This document shows, piece by piece, positions 18,260-26,831 of a stretch of 35,589 nucleotides of DNA. A program made the translations under genes and the position numbers. Below the pieces are notes generated by a model. It was not told the DNA's origin and did no database searches. It was given only the letters and a program-made list of their open reading frames with translations. The first letter of the stretch is position 1; every line of letters starts with the position of its first letter. The DNA comes from Rhodoplanes elegans (lineage in GTDB: Bacteria; Pseudomonadota; Alphaproteobacteria; Rhizobiales; Xanthobacteraceae): positions 1 to 35,589 of the forward strand of contig NZ_NHSK01000039.1 in the NCBI RefSeq assembly GCF_016653355.1, in the 5' to 3' direction.

Positions 18260-18505
18260 GCTCCTATGCGTGGTATGCGATGAGTGCATTCGCTGGCGCC
18301 TTCGCGGGACGAGCGGACATCAACTCCGATTCATCCCAGCCGAGAACGGCACCCGCGCCGTGTGGCGGTTCGACAGCATCGAAGTGAACCGGACCGCGCC
18401 CTGCGCGTACCATCCAGGACGATCATCGGCATCGGTCCGGCCGGCTGCACGCTCTTCCGCCGAGTGGTATCTAGAGACCGATCCACCCCAGTCGGGACAC
18501 GTCGC

Positions 18506-19960
18506 ATGCCGAATGCCGCCTCGCCGCCGACCCTCGTGTGGTTCCGCGACGATCTCCGCCTCGCCGACAACCCGGCCCTGACGGCGGCGGCCGGCGGCGA
18601 CGGTCCGGTGGTCGCGGTCTACGTGCTCGACGACGAGAGCCCCGGCGTCCGGCCCCTCGGCGGCGCCTCGCGCTGGTGGCTCGCCGGATCGCTGCGGGCA
18701 CTCGCGGCAGATCTCCGCGCCCGTGGCGTTCACCTCGTCCTGCGGCGCGGGCCGGCCGCGCAGGTGGTGCCCACATTGGTCGAGGAGATCGGCGCCGCCG
18801 AGGTCGTGTGGAACCGGCGCTACGACCCGGCCGCCGCGGCCGTCGACGACACCGTGGCCGACGCGCTCGCCGCGCGCGGCGTCGGCGTCGCGAGCTTCCA
18901 GGCCTCGCTGCTCGTCGAGCCGGCGCAGATGCGCACCAAGACGGGCGGCGCCTACGGCGTGTTCACGCCGTTCCTGCGCGCGCTGCTGGCCCGGCCCGCG
19001 CCGCGCAGCGCCCTGCCCGCCCCGAAGACCCTGCGGGGCGTCGCGGGAGTTCCCTCCGACCGCCTGGAGGACTGGAGCCTGGAGCCGACCGCACCCGACT
19101 GGGCGGCCGGGTTTCGCCCCCTCTGGACGCCCGGCGAGGCCGCCGCCGGCGCACGGCTCGCGGCCTTCCTCGACGACGGGCTGAAGGGCTATGCGACGCT
19201 GCGCGACCGGCCGGATCGGACCAACACGTCGCGGCTCTCGCCGCATCTGCGCTTCGGCGAGATCAGCCCGTTCCAGATCTTTCACGCCGCCCGGCATGCC
19301 CGCGAGGCCGGGCGCGGCGGCGCGAGCAGCCAGGACATCGACAAGTTCATCGCCGAGCTGGTGTGGCGGGAGTTCTCCTATCACCTGCTCGACCACAATC
19401 CCGGGCTCGCGACGAAGAACTACCAGCCGCGCTTCGACGCCTTTCCGTGGCGTAGTGATGCGTCTGCCCTGCACGCGTGGCAGCGCGGCGAGACCGGCTA
19501 TCCGATCGTCGACGCCGGCATGCGCGAGCTGTGGACGACGGGGTGGATGCACAACCGGGTGCGCATGGTCGTCGCCTCGTTCCTGGTGAAGCACCTGCTG
19601 ATCGACTGGCGCGAGGGCGAGCGGTGGTTCTGGGACACGCTCCTCGACGCCGATCCGGCCAACAACGCGGCGAGCTGGCAGTGGGTCGCCGGCTCGGGCG
19701 CCGACGCCGCGCCCTATTTCCGCATCTTCAATCCGATCCTGCAGGGAGAGAAATTCGATCCCGACGGGGCCTATGTGAAGCACTGGATTCCCGCGCTACG
19801 CGGTCTCGGAGCGCAGCACGTTCATCGGCCGTTCGACATGCCGCGCTTGGAGCTGGCGGCCGCCGGCGTGACGCTCGGACAAAACTATCCGGCGCCGCTC
19901 GTCGATCATAAGGTCGCCCGCGAGCGGGCGCTGGCCGCGCTCGCCGAGACCAAGGCGTGA
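18506..19960 (+). CDS. phrB: Deoxyribodipyrimidine photolyase (class I CPD photolyase)
   Basis: 484 aa from ATG 18506; the frame is open upstream but the conserved protein starts with PPTLVWFRDDLRLADNPAL. The N-terminal Rossmann antenna domain (VVAVYVLDDE, WWLAGSLRALAADLRARG, LVLRRG) is followed by the FAD-binding helical domain: TNTSRLSPHLRFGEISPFQ, ELVWREFSYHLL, GYPIVDAGMRELWTTGWMHN, NNAASWQWVAGSGADAAPYF and RIFNP. Trp residues expected for the electron-transfer chain are present in these blocks. It splits UV-induced cyclobutane pyrimidine dimers using blue light. The last residues (YPAPLVDHKVARERALAA) are the standard C-terminus. The ribosome site is weak (GGGA). It stands alone on the plus strand and converges on a methyltransferase gene. 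Confidence 0.95.
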   Translation: MPNAASPPTLVWFRDDLRLADNPALTAAAGGDGPVVAVYVLDDESPGVRPLGGASRWWLAGSLRALAADLRARGVHLVLRRGPAAQVVPTLVEEIGAAEVVWNRRYDPAAAAVDDTVADALAARGVGVASFQASLLVEPAQMRTKTGGAYGVFTPFLRALLARPAPRSALPAPKTLRGVAGVPSDRLEDWSLEPTAPDWAAGFRPLWTPGEAAAGARLAAFLDDGLKGYATLRDRPDRTNTSRLSPHLRFGEISPFQIFHAARHAREAGRGGASSQDIDKFIAELVWREFSYHLLDHNPGLATKNYQPRFDAFPWRSDASALHAWQRGETGYPIVDAGMRELWTTGWMHNRVRMVVASFLVKHLLIDWREGERWFWDTLLDADPANNAASWQWVAGSGADAAPYFRIFNPILQGEKFDPDGAYVKHWIPALRGLGAQHVHRPFDMPRLELAAAGVTLGQNYPAPLVDHKVARERALAALAETKA

Positions 19961-19984
19961 GCCCAGAAGGAGCCGACGCGCGGC

Positions 19985-20686
19985 TCAGGCGTAGGCCACC
20001 CAGCCGCGCCAGGTGAAGGCGGCGTAGAACAGGCTCACGCCGGAAAAGCCGGCATCCTTCAGCACCGCCTCGTCCTCGGCCGGATCGAGCAGCGGCAGAT
20101 GGGCCTCGACGGCCTTGCGGGCGCTCTCGGCGAGCTCGGGCTCGGCGCCCGACGCCACCGCGAACGCCGCGTAGCGCGACAGCCAGACGCTGCGCTCCGC
20201 GGCGGCTTGCGGAAAGCTCGAATGCGCCGCCACGAACGGCGCTCCCGGCCTCAGGCGCCGCCTGATCTCGCCGACCGTGCGGCGTCGCTCGTCGGCGTCG
20301 AGGAAATGCAGCGTCAGCAGGCACGTCGCCGCGTCGAACGGCCCCTCCGGCGCATCGTCGACGAGGCCCTTCACGAACTGCACCCGCGCCGCGAGCGGCC
20401 CGAGCGTGCGCTCGGCGAGCCGCAGCATCTCGGCCGCCGGATCGACGCCGACGAAGCGCCATCCCGGCTGCGCCTCCGCCAGCGCCTTCAGCTCGAGCCC
20501 GCCACCGGCGCCGAGCACCAGCACGGTCGCGTCGCTCGGCACCCGCTCGGCGAGGAGCAGCCCGGTCATGCGGTGGAGATCGTCGAACCCCGGCACGAAG
20601 CGCCGCGGACCGTCCGTGTAGCGCGCCACCATTGCGGGATCCTCGAAGGCATCGAGGAAGTTCAATGGGCTCGATTCAAGCGACAT
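19985..20686 (-). CDS. Class I SAM-dependent methyltransferase
   Basis: 233 aa from ATG 20686, with GGAGAG 6 nt upstream. The SAM fold is visible: [18 protein letters not shown] (motif I), [17 protein letters not shown] (motif II acidic residue) and [18 protein letters not shown], then [16 protein letters not shown]. The C-terminal part ([15 protein letters not shown]) is short and aromatic. The type resembles small-molecule methyltransferases of the UbiE/Tam group, substrate unknown. Its start lies inside the end of the Rrf2 regulator gene (11-bp overlap, 20676-20686), so the two are translationally linked and the methyltransferase is probably under the regulator's control. Confidence 0.88.
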   Translation of the reverse strand: MSLESSPLNFLDAFEDPAMVARYTDGPRRFVPGFDDLHRMTGLLLAERVPSDATVLVLGAGGGLELKALAEAQPGWRFVGVDPAAEMLRLAERTLGPLAARVQFVKGLVDDAPEGPFDAATCLLTLHFLDADERRRTVGEIRRRLRPGAPFVAAHSSFPQAAAERSVWLSRYAAFAVASGAEPELAESARKAVEAHLPLLDPAEDEAVLKDAGFSGVSLFYAAFTWRGWVAYA

Positions 20687-21140
20687 CGGGACTCTCCGAT
20701 CGATGGACGCCCCCCCGCGACGCGAGACGCGCGTGGAAGTCCGCACTCAGCGTGGCGAGCGTGATTTCGCCGAGCCGCGCCAGCAGCAGCGCCTCGGCGT
20801 CGTCCAGCACCCGGTCGAGGGCGCCGTTGACGGCCTGCTCGACCAGGCACGCCGGTGCCGCGGCCCGATTGCCGATGGCGAACAGCGGCGGGCGGCCGAG
20901 CGCCGCGTAGACGTCGAGCAGCGTGATGGCGGAGAGATCCCGCGCCAGCGACCAGCCGCCGCCATGGCCTTTGCCGGACCGCACCAGGCCGTGCTCGCGC
21001 AAGCCCGCCAAGATCCGCCGGATCACCACCGGGTTGGTCTGCATGGCCTTGGCCAGGACCTCGGAGGTCACCGGCGCGTCCCGCTGCGCCATGTGCAGGA
21101 GCACATGCAAGATGCCCGACAGCCGCCCGTCCCGCCTCAT
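20676..21140 (-). CDS. Rrf2-family transcriptional regulator
   Basis: 154 aa from ATG 21140. The Rrf2 winged helix is clear: [40 protein letters not shown], then [20 protein letters not shown] and [11 protein letters not shown]. Only one cysteine is present ([13 protein letters not shown]), so it lacks the three-cysteine iron-sulfur site of IscR and may sense by that single thiol or by partner protein or ligand. Rrf2 members include CymR, which controls cysteine metabolism in Firmicutes; here the gene is divergent from cysK, so a role in sulfur control is a reasonable inference. It overlaps the following methyltransferase gene. No ribosome site precedes the ATG, fitting the leaderless promoter described at 21144-21176. 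Confidence 0.9.
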   Translation of the reverse strand: MRRDGRLSGILHVLLHMAQRDAPVTSEVLAKAMQTNPVVIRRILAGLREHGLVRSGKGHGGGWSLARDLSAITLLDVYAALGRPPLFAIGNRAAAPACLVEQAVNGALDRVLDDAEALLLARLGEITLATLSADFHARLASRGGVHRSESPDVA

Positions 21141-21143
21141 GTA

Positions 21144-21176
21144 ACTCGATATATTGCGTGAGTCGCGAACCGTCAA
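21144..21176 (-). promoter_or_regulatory. Sigma-70-like promoter of the Rrf2 gene, leaderless, with embedded inverted repeat
   Basis: On the minus strand TTGACG (21171-21176) and TATATC (21148-21153) are separated by exactly 17 bp. The -10 box ends 7 nt before the ATG at 21140, so transcription should begin at or within 1-2 nt of the start codon. There is no ribosome site. ACTC (21144-21147) and GAGT (21160-21163) form the arms of a 20-bp interrupted inverted repeat over the -10 region, a good place for self-repression. Confidence 0.6.
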
Positions 21177-21316
21177 TGCGCGCCATGGTCGCCGCGACGG
21201 AGATGAGAATTGCCCGGAGGACGCGAAATAGGGTCTGCTCTTCTCCACCGGCCCGGTTCACTGTCGCGCGAAAACCTGCTTCACGATCGACAGCCGCCAT
21301 GCCGAACGGAGACAGC

Positions 21317-22354
21317 ATGCAGATGAGCGAGAACGTGACGCGCGCGATCGGCAACACGCCGCTGATCAAGCTGAAGCGCGCGTCGGAACAGACCGGCTGC
21401 ACCATTTTGGGCAAGGCCGAGTTCATGAATCCCGGCCAGTCGGTGAAGGACCGGGCCGCGCTGTTCATCATCGAGGACGCGATCGCCAAGGGCGCGCTGA
21501 AGCCCGGCGGCGTCATCGTCGAGGGCACGGCCGGCAACACCGGCATCGGGCTCGCTATGGTCGCCGATGCGCTCGGCTTCCGCACCGTGATCGTGATTCC
21601 GGAGACGCAGAGCCAGGAGAAGAAGGACGCGCTGCGCGCGCTCGGCGCCGAGCTGGTCGAGGTGCCGGCCGTGCCTTACGCCAACCCGAACAACTACGTG
21701 AAGATCTCGGGCCGCCTCGCGGCCGAGCTGGCGGCGAGCGAGCCCAACGGCGCGATCTGGGCGAACCAGTTCGACAACGTCGCGAACCGCGAGGGCCACA
21801 TCCGCACCACCGGCCCGGAGATCTGGGAGCAGACGGGCGGCACGATCGACGGCTTCGTCAGCGCGGTGGGCACCGGCGGCACGCTCGCCGGCGTCGGCAT
21901 GGCGCTGAAAGCGAAAAACAAGGACATCAAGATCGCGCTCGCCGATCCGAAGGGCGCGGCGCTGTTCTCGTACTACACGACCGGGGTGCTGAAGGCGGAA
22001 GGCTCGTCGATCACCGAAGGCATCGGCCAGGGCCGCATCACCAAGAATCTGGAGGATGCGCCGATCGACCTAGCCTATCAGATCCCGGACCAGGAAGGGA
22101 TTCCGCTGCTGTTCGACCTGATCGCGCAGGAGGGCCTGTGCCTCGGCGGCTCGTCCGGCATCAACATCGCCGGCGCGATCCGGCTCGCCAAGGAGCTCGG
22201 CCCCGGCAAGACGATCGTGACGATCCTGTGCGACTCGGGCACCCGCTATCAGTCGAAGCTGTTCAATCCGGAATTTCTGCGCAGCAAGGGCATCCCCGTC
22301 CCCGAATGGCTGATCCGGCCGTCGCGCATCACGGTGCCCTACATCAACGCGTGA
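21317..22354 (+). CDS. cysK: Cysteine synthase (O-acetylserine sulfhydrylase A)
   Basis: 345 aa from ATG 21317, which has GGAG 7 nt upstream; an in-frame ATG at 21299 lacks a site. It makes cysteine from O-acetylserine and sulfide with pyridoxal phosphate. The cofactor lysine is Lys44 in NPGQSVKDRAA; the substrate loop EGTAGNTGIGLA, the phosphate-binding VGTGGTLAG and the end motif LCLGGSSGIN are intact. The C-terminus is about 25 residues longer than E. coli CysK. The gene is divergent from the Rrf2 regulator (176 bp) and is followed on the same strand by alaX and sseA, and further away by aap and metC, all compatible with sulfur amino-acid metabolism. Confidence 0.96.
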   Translation: MQMSENVTRAIGNTPLIKLKRASEQTGCTILGKAEFMNPGQSVKDRAALFIIEDAIAKGALKPGGVIVEGTAGNTGIGLAMVADALGFRTVIVIPETQSQEKKDALRALGAELVEVPAVPYANPNNYVKISGRLAAELAASEPNGAIWANQFDNVANREGHIRTTGPEIWEQTGGTIDGFVSAVGTGGTLAGVGMALKAKNKDIKIALADPKGAALFSYYTTGVLKAEGSSITEGIGQGRITKNLEDAPIDLAYQIPDQEGIPLLFDLIAQEGLCLGGSSGINIAGAIRLAKELGPGKTIVTILCDSGTRYQSKLFNPEFLRSKGIPVPEWLIRPSRITVPYINA

Positions 22355-22378
22355 GGCTGATCGGGACGGCCGTCTTAA

Positions 22379-22512
22379 CCTCTCCCCAGCGGGGAGAGGT
22401 CGACGCGCGCAGCGCGTCGGGTGAGGGGGTGCCGAGGTCCATGATGGGCGCTCTAAACCCTCACTCCGGTGCGCGCTGTCGCGCGCCCCGACCCTCTCCC
22501 TCAGGGAGAGGG
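22379..22512. repeat. Compound palindromic element downstream of cysK
   Basis: Hairpin CCTCTCCCC-AGC-GGGGAGAGG (22379-22399) is followed at once by GACGCGC-GCA-GCGCGTC (22402-22418). A matching second half ends in CCCTCTCCC-TCA-GGGAGAGGG (22492-22512), with GCGCGC arms between. The two ends are related in inverted layout, as in MITE/REP-type elements common in alphaproteobacteria. Located 25 bp after the cysK stop, it may also limit read-through. Confidence 0.75.
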
Positions 22513-22567
22513 TTCCGGCGCCTCACGTCTGCTCCGCACACCACGTCGGCTGCCGAGCAGCAGAGCC

Positions 22568-22723
22568 TCACCGCACGAAATGATAAATCCCGTTCAGCCC
22601 GATCAGCCCGACGATGATCAGATAGAAGGCGACCACGTAGTTCAGCAGGCGCGGCATGAGCAGGATGAGGATGCCGGCGACGAGGGCGACGAACGGCGAG
22701 AGGTGGGCGGCCGTGATGGTCAT
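22568..22723 (-). CDS. DUF3096-like small membrane protein
   Basis: 51 aa from ATG 22723, with a good ribosome site (GGGAG, 8 nt). The product is almost wholly hydrophobic, with two membrane helices (about SPFVALVAGILILLMP and LLNYVVAFYLIIVGLIGL). The pattern SPFVALVAGILILLMPRLLN matches my memory of the DUF3096 family of short alphaproteobacterial proteins, whose function is unknown. It sits alone on the minus strand between the cysK repeat and alaX. Confidence 0.8.
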   Translation of the reverse strand: MTITAAHLSPFVALVAGILILLMPRLLNYVVAFYLIIVGLIGLNGIYHFVR

Positions 22724-22892
22724 CGATGTGCTCCCGGAGCGTGCAAGGTCGGACGGGCGGACGACGCCCACCCGAACAACGCGGTACCTCTCAGCCTGTT
22801 CATTCGATTCGGCGCAAATTGAGACCCGGCGGCTCGACGGGCGCAGCGTTTGCCGATAGGACGGGACGCGGACGTTACCTCGCGAGGACGCG

Positions 22893-23615
22893 ATGCCGAC
22901 CGATTGCCTGTTCCGTGACGACTCCTATTTGCGCGACTGCGACGCCACCGTGGTCGGCGTGACGCCCGAGGGCGGCATCGTGCTCGACCGCACCGTGTTC
23001 TACGCCGCCTCGGGCGGCCAGCCGGGCGACCGCGGCACGTTGACGACTGCTGAAGGCGTCGTTATCCCGATCGAGACCGCCGTCTTCACCGACCCGCTCA
23101 AGACCGAGATCGCTCACCTGCCGCCGAAGGGCGCCGCCGCGCCGGCGCTCGCGGTCGGCACGGTGGTGAACGCGGCGATCGACTGGGGGCTGCGCCACGG
23201 CCGCATGCGCATCCACACGGCGCTGCATCTCCTCTCCGCCGTGCTGCCCTATGCGGTGACGGGCGGCTCGGTCGGCGACGCCGACGGCCGGCTCGACTTC
23301 GACATCCCGGACGCCGGGCTCGACAAGGACGCGATCACCGAAAAGCTCGCGGCGATGATCGCGACCGATGCGGCGGTGACGAGCCGCTGGATCACCGACG
23401 CCGAGCTCGAGGCCAATCCGGGCCTCGTCAAGACCATGTCGGTGAAGCCGCCGATGGGCACCGGCCGGGTGCGGCTGATCGAGATCGACGGCCTCGACCT
23501 GCAGCCCTGCGGCGGAACGCACGTGGCGCGCACCGCCGAGATCGGCGCCGTGCGGGTCACCCAGATCGAGAAGAAGGGCAAGATCAACCGCCGCGTCCGC
23601 ATCGCCTTCGCCTGA
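22893..23615 (+). CDS. alaX: Alanyl-tRNA editing protein AlaX
   Basis: 240 aa from ATG 22893, with GAGGA 5 nt upstream. It is a free-standing version of the alanyl-tRNA synthetase editing domain that hydrolyses mischarged Ser- or Gly-tRNA(Ala). The zinc site is complete: HxxxH at His108/His112 (HTALHLL) and CxxxH at Cys206/His210 (CGGTH). The N-terminal beta domain (FYAASGGQPGDRG) identifies the longer AlaX type that carries the glycine-rich barrel. It lies between cysK and sseA on the same strand (about 540 and 86 bp); an operon with sseA is likely. Confidence 0.93.
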   Translation: MPTDCLFRDDSYLRDCDATVVGVTPEGGIVLDRTVFYAASGGQPGDRGTLTTAEGVVIPIETAVFTDPLKTEIAHLPPKGAAAPALAVGTVVNAAIDWGLRHGRMRIHTALHLLSAVLPYAVTGGSVGDADGRLDFDIPDAGLDKDAITEKLAAMIATDAAVTSRWITDAELEANPGLVKTMSVKPPMGTGRVRLIEIDGLDLQPCGGTHVARTAEIGAVRVTQIEKKGKINRRVRIAFA

Positions 23616-23701
23616 GCGCGCCAGCCCGGCTGCGGCGTGCGCGCCGCGCCCCCGGCCCACGGGAACGACCTCTCGCAAATCCCCGCCTCACAGGACCCAC
23701 C

Positions 23702-24553
23702 ATGACCACTCGTCCCTCGCCCTTCGTCTCGACCGAATGGCTCGCGCAAAAGCTCGGCGAGAAAGACCTCGTCGTGCTCGACGCCTCCTATTATCTGCCG
23801 ACCCAGAACCGCGACGCCGCGGCCGACTATCGGGCCGCCCACATCCCGGGCGCGCTGCGCTTCGACATCAACGCCGTCGCCGACCAGGCGACCACCCTGC
23901 CCCACATGCTGCCGACGGCGGACGAGTTCGCCGCCGCGGTCGGCGCCATGGGCATCGCCGAGACCGACACCATCGTCGTCTATGACGGGCTCGGCCTGTT
24001 CTCGGCCCCGCGCGTCTGGTGGACGTTTCGGCTGTTCGGAGCGCGCAACGTGTTCGTGCTCGAAGGCGGCTTCCCGCGCTGGACGGCCGAGGGCCGGCCG
24101 GTCGAGAGCGGCACGCCGGTCCGGGCGCCTAAGACCTTCACGGTGACGCCGCCGGCCGACATCGTCGCCGACGTCGCCCGCGTGCAGCGGACCATCGCCG
24201 AGGGCACGGCCCAGGTGGTCGACGCGCGCGCCGCCGAGCGCTTTTCCGGTGCCGCGCCGGAGCCGCGCGCCGGCCTGCCGTCCGGTCACATCCCGGGCTC
24301 GTTCAACGTGCCGCACGCCGCGCTGGTGCGCGACGGCACGCTGAAGTCCGCCGACGAGCTGCGCGCCGCCTTCCAGGCTGGCGGCGTCGACCTGGAAAAG
24401 CCGGTGCTGACCACCTGCGGCTCGGGCGTCTCGGCCGCCGTGCTGTGGATCGCCCTCCACACCCTCGGCCACGACCCGGTCGCCCTCTACGACGGCTCGT
24501 GGACCGAATGGGCCGGGCGAGGCGATCTGCCGATCGCGACCGCAAAGGGGTAA
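23702..24553 (+). CDS. sseA: 3-mercaptopyruvate/thiosulfate sulfurtransferase
   Basis: 283 aa from ATG 23702. Two rhodanese domains are in tandem: the first (VVLDASYYLPTQNRDAAADY, HIPGALRFDIN) lacks the catalytic cysteine, and the second holds Cys239 in TTCGSGVSAA. The loop CGSGV(S/T) marks mercaptopyruvate sulfurtransferases rather than thiosulfate ones (CRKGVT). It moves sulfane sulfur from mercaptopyruvate, a cysteine breakdown product, to acceptors such as thiols or cyanide. No signal peptide is evident, so it is cytoplasmic. Together with cysK before it and metC beyond the transporter it completes a cysteine-centred neighbourhood. It converges on aapP, with a hairpin between. Confidence 0.94.
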   Translation: MTTRPSPFVSTEWLAQKLGEKDLVVLDASYYLPTQNRDAAADYRAAHIPGALRFDINAVADQATTLPHMLPTADEFAAAVGAMGIAETDTIVVYDGLGLFSAPRVWWTFRLFGARNVFVLEGGFPRWTAEGRPVESGTPVRAPKTFTVTPPADIVADVARVQRTIAEGTAQVVDARAAERFSGAAPEPRAGLPSGHIPGSFNVPHAALVRDGTLKSADELRAAFQAGGVDLEKPVLTTCGSGVSAAVLWIALHTLGHDPVALYDGSWTEWAGRGDLPIATAKG

Positions 24554-24590
24554 AACTGCCAGGAGCCGCAAGCACGGCGCCGGCTCTCCG

Positions 24591-24610
24591 TCTCCCCGCA
24601 CGCGGGGAGA
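24591..24610. terminator. Strong hairpin between convergent sseA and aapP
   Basis: TCTCCCCGC-AC-GCGGGGAGA forms a perfect 9-bp stem with a 2-nt loop, 37 bp after the sseA stop and 10 bp after the aapP stop. Its placement between converging genes suits a two-way transcript end, although no T-tract follows. It is also a truncated relative of the palindrome at 22379. Confidence 0.6.
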
Positions 24611-24620
24611 GGTGAAGAAC

Positions 24621-25412
<792 letters not shown>

Positions 25413-25426
25413 CGCCAAAAATCCTC

Positions 25427-26596
25427 TCAGCGCCGGTCGCCGGCGGCGAGGCGCCGCTCGATCCCGGTCGCGTAGCGCGACATGAAATGGCAGGCGACGA
25501 AGTAGCAGACCGCCGCGAAGGCGTAGCCCGTGGTGCTGGTCACCGGCGTCGCCCAGGCCGGATCGACGCGGGCGATCTCGATGGTGCGCAGGAAGTCGAA
25601 GATGCCGACGAAGAACACCAGCGTCGTGTCCTTGAACAGCGCGATGTAGTTGTTGACGATGTTGGGGATCGTCACGCGCAGCGCCTGCGGCAGCACGACC
25701 AGCGCCAGCATGCGCCAGTAGCCCAAGCCCAGCGCGCGCGCCGCCTCGTACTGGCCCTTGGGGATCGAGGCGAGGCCGGCACGCACCACCTCGGCCATGT
25801 AGGCGGAGGCGAAGATCGCGATGCCGACGAGGGCGCGCAGGAGCTTGTCGGGCGACCAGGCGGGCGGCACGAACAGCGGCAGCATCACGCTCGCCATGAA
25901 CAGCACCGTGATCAGCGGCACGCCGCGGACGAGCTCGATGAAACCGATCGACAGAAGGCGCACGGCCGGCATGGCCGAGCGCCGCCCGAGCGCCAGCAGG
26001 ATGCCGATCGGCAGCGACACCACGATGCCGACCGAGGCGACGACCAGCGTCACCAGGAGCCCGCCCCACAGCGCCGTGTCGACCACCGCGAGGCCGAGCG
26101 TCGGCCAGCCGCGCAGCAGGATGAACGAGACGGTCGGCAGCGCCAGGAAGAAGAAGGCGGCGCCGAGGTCGCGGCGCGGCGCGTCGAGCCACAGGAGCCA
26201 GCCGGTGCCGAAGGCGAGCAGCGCGAAGAACACGTCGACACGCCACCGCTCGGCGAGCGGATACGGGCCGTAGATGAAGAACGAGAACCAGGTGCGCACG
26301 AAGGCCCAGCAGGCGCCCGGATCGGGATTGCCGGCCGACGGCAGGCAGGCGTCGCGGCCCGACCCGCTCCACACCGCGTCGATCAGCATGAAGTCGACCA
26401 GCGGCGGGATCGTCCACCACGCCGCCGCGATCACCAGCAGCGTGAGCAGCCCGCTCAGCGGCGTCGCGAACAGGTTCTTGCGCACCCAGTGGAGCGGCCC
26501 GGACGGCAGCGGCGGCCGCGCCACGTGCGGCACCGGCGTGGTGCGGACATAGGCGACGCGGGAGGCCGCCGACGGAGGTGCGGCGAGGTCGGTCAT
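25427..26596 (-). CDS. aapM: General L-amino-acid ABC transporter, permease
   Basis: 389 aa from ATG 26596 with GGGAGGG upstream; the longer open frame above it is repeat DNA. The long N-terminal half (several helices plus a loop with two cysteines, [20 protein letters not shown]) is characteristic of AapM. The C-terminal half is the permease core with the coupling EAA loop [20 protein letters not shown] and [15 protein letters not shown]. It forms the membrane channel with AapQ. It is preceded by a 235-bp intercistronic region filled by a palindromic element, unusual inside an aap operon. Confidence 0.94.
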   Translation of the reverse strand: MTDLAAPPSAASRVAYVRTTPVPHVARPPLPSGPLHWVRKNLFATPLSGLLTLLVIAAAWWTIPPLVDFMLIDAVWSGSGRDACLPSAGNPDPGACWAFVRTWFSFFIYGPYPLAERWRVDVFFALLAFGTGWLLWLDAPRRDLGAAFFFLALPTVSFILLRGWPTLGLAVVDTALWGGLLVTLVVASVGIVVSLPIGILLALGRRSAMPAVRLLSIGFIELVRGVPLITVLFMASVMLPLFVPPAWSPDKLLRALVGIAIFASAYMAEVVRAGLASIPKGQYEAARALGLGYWRMLALVVLPQALRVTIPNIVNNYIALFKDTTLVFFVGIFDFLRTIEIARVDPAWATPVTSTTGYAFAAVCYFVACHFMSRYATGIERRLAAGDRR

Positions 26597-26669
26597 GAGC
26601 GCCGCCCTCCCTTCACCTCTGCCTGCGGCTCTCCGGGGCGAACCGCCTTCATGGGGTGGTTCCCTCCTC

Positions 26670-26777
26670 CCTCGGGGGGGAGGGTTTCGCGCGAAGCGCG
26701 ACGGGAGGGGGGTGAGCCACACGCGCGGAGTCTGCCGCTTACCCCCCTCCCCGACCCTCCCCCACAAGGGGGGAGGG
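26670..26777. repeat. Palindromic element inside the aap operon (between aapQ and aapM)
   Basis: Components are the hairpin TCGCGC-GAA-GCGCGA (26687-26701), flanked by inverted C/G-runs (CCTCCCTC with GGGAGGGG), and the terminal hairpin CCCTCCCCC-ACAA-GGGGGGAGGG (26755-26777). The design parallels the element at 22379 (outer pyrimidine/purine stem plus inner CG stem). It lies between aapQ (stop 26832) and aapM (start 26596) and could lower expression of the distal genes. Confidence 0.7.
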
Positions 26778-26831
26778 AGAAGAGGAGGCCGTGCCGCGAA
26801 CAGGCGTGCAGACCGATCCTCATCATCTCGC

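Larger units (their letters stand above)
18065..18505. other. 441-bp gap with two palindromic repeats; remainder featureless
   Basis: The left part carries the repeats listed at 18100-18119 and 18168-18259. From 18260 to 18505 no gene, terminator or clear promoter was recognised ahead of the photolyase. Frames that read through the repeats give short arginine/proline-rich peptides that are repeat artefacts. Confidence 0.6.

Noticed and set aside
18098-18289. A 63-aa minus-strand open frame in the gap before the photolyase gene.
   Set aside because: It is the translation of dispersed palindromic repeats (RGRDPRIH, GSSPAMT), not a gene.
20676-21140. The Rrf2 protein as an IscR orthologue.
   Set aside because: It has only one cysteine, lacks the three-cysteine iron-sulfur ligand set and is not next to isc/suf genes.
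24591-24610. Classic rho-independent terminator after sseA.
   Set aside because: The stem is strong but no T-tract follows on either strand, so it is reported only as a hairpin with a likely terminator-like position.
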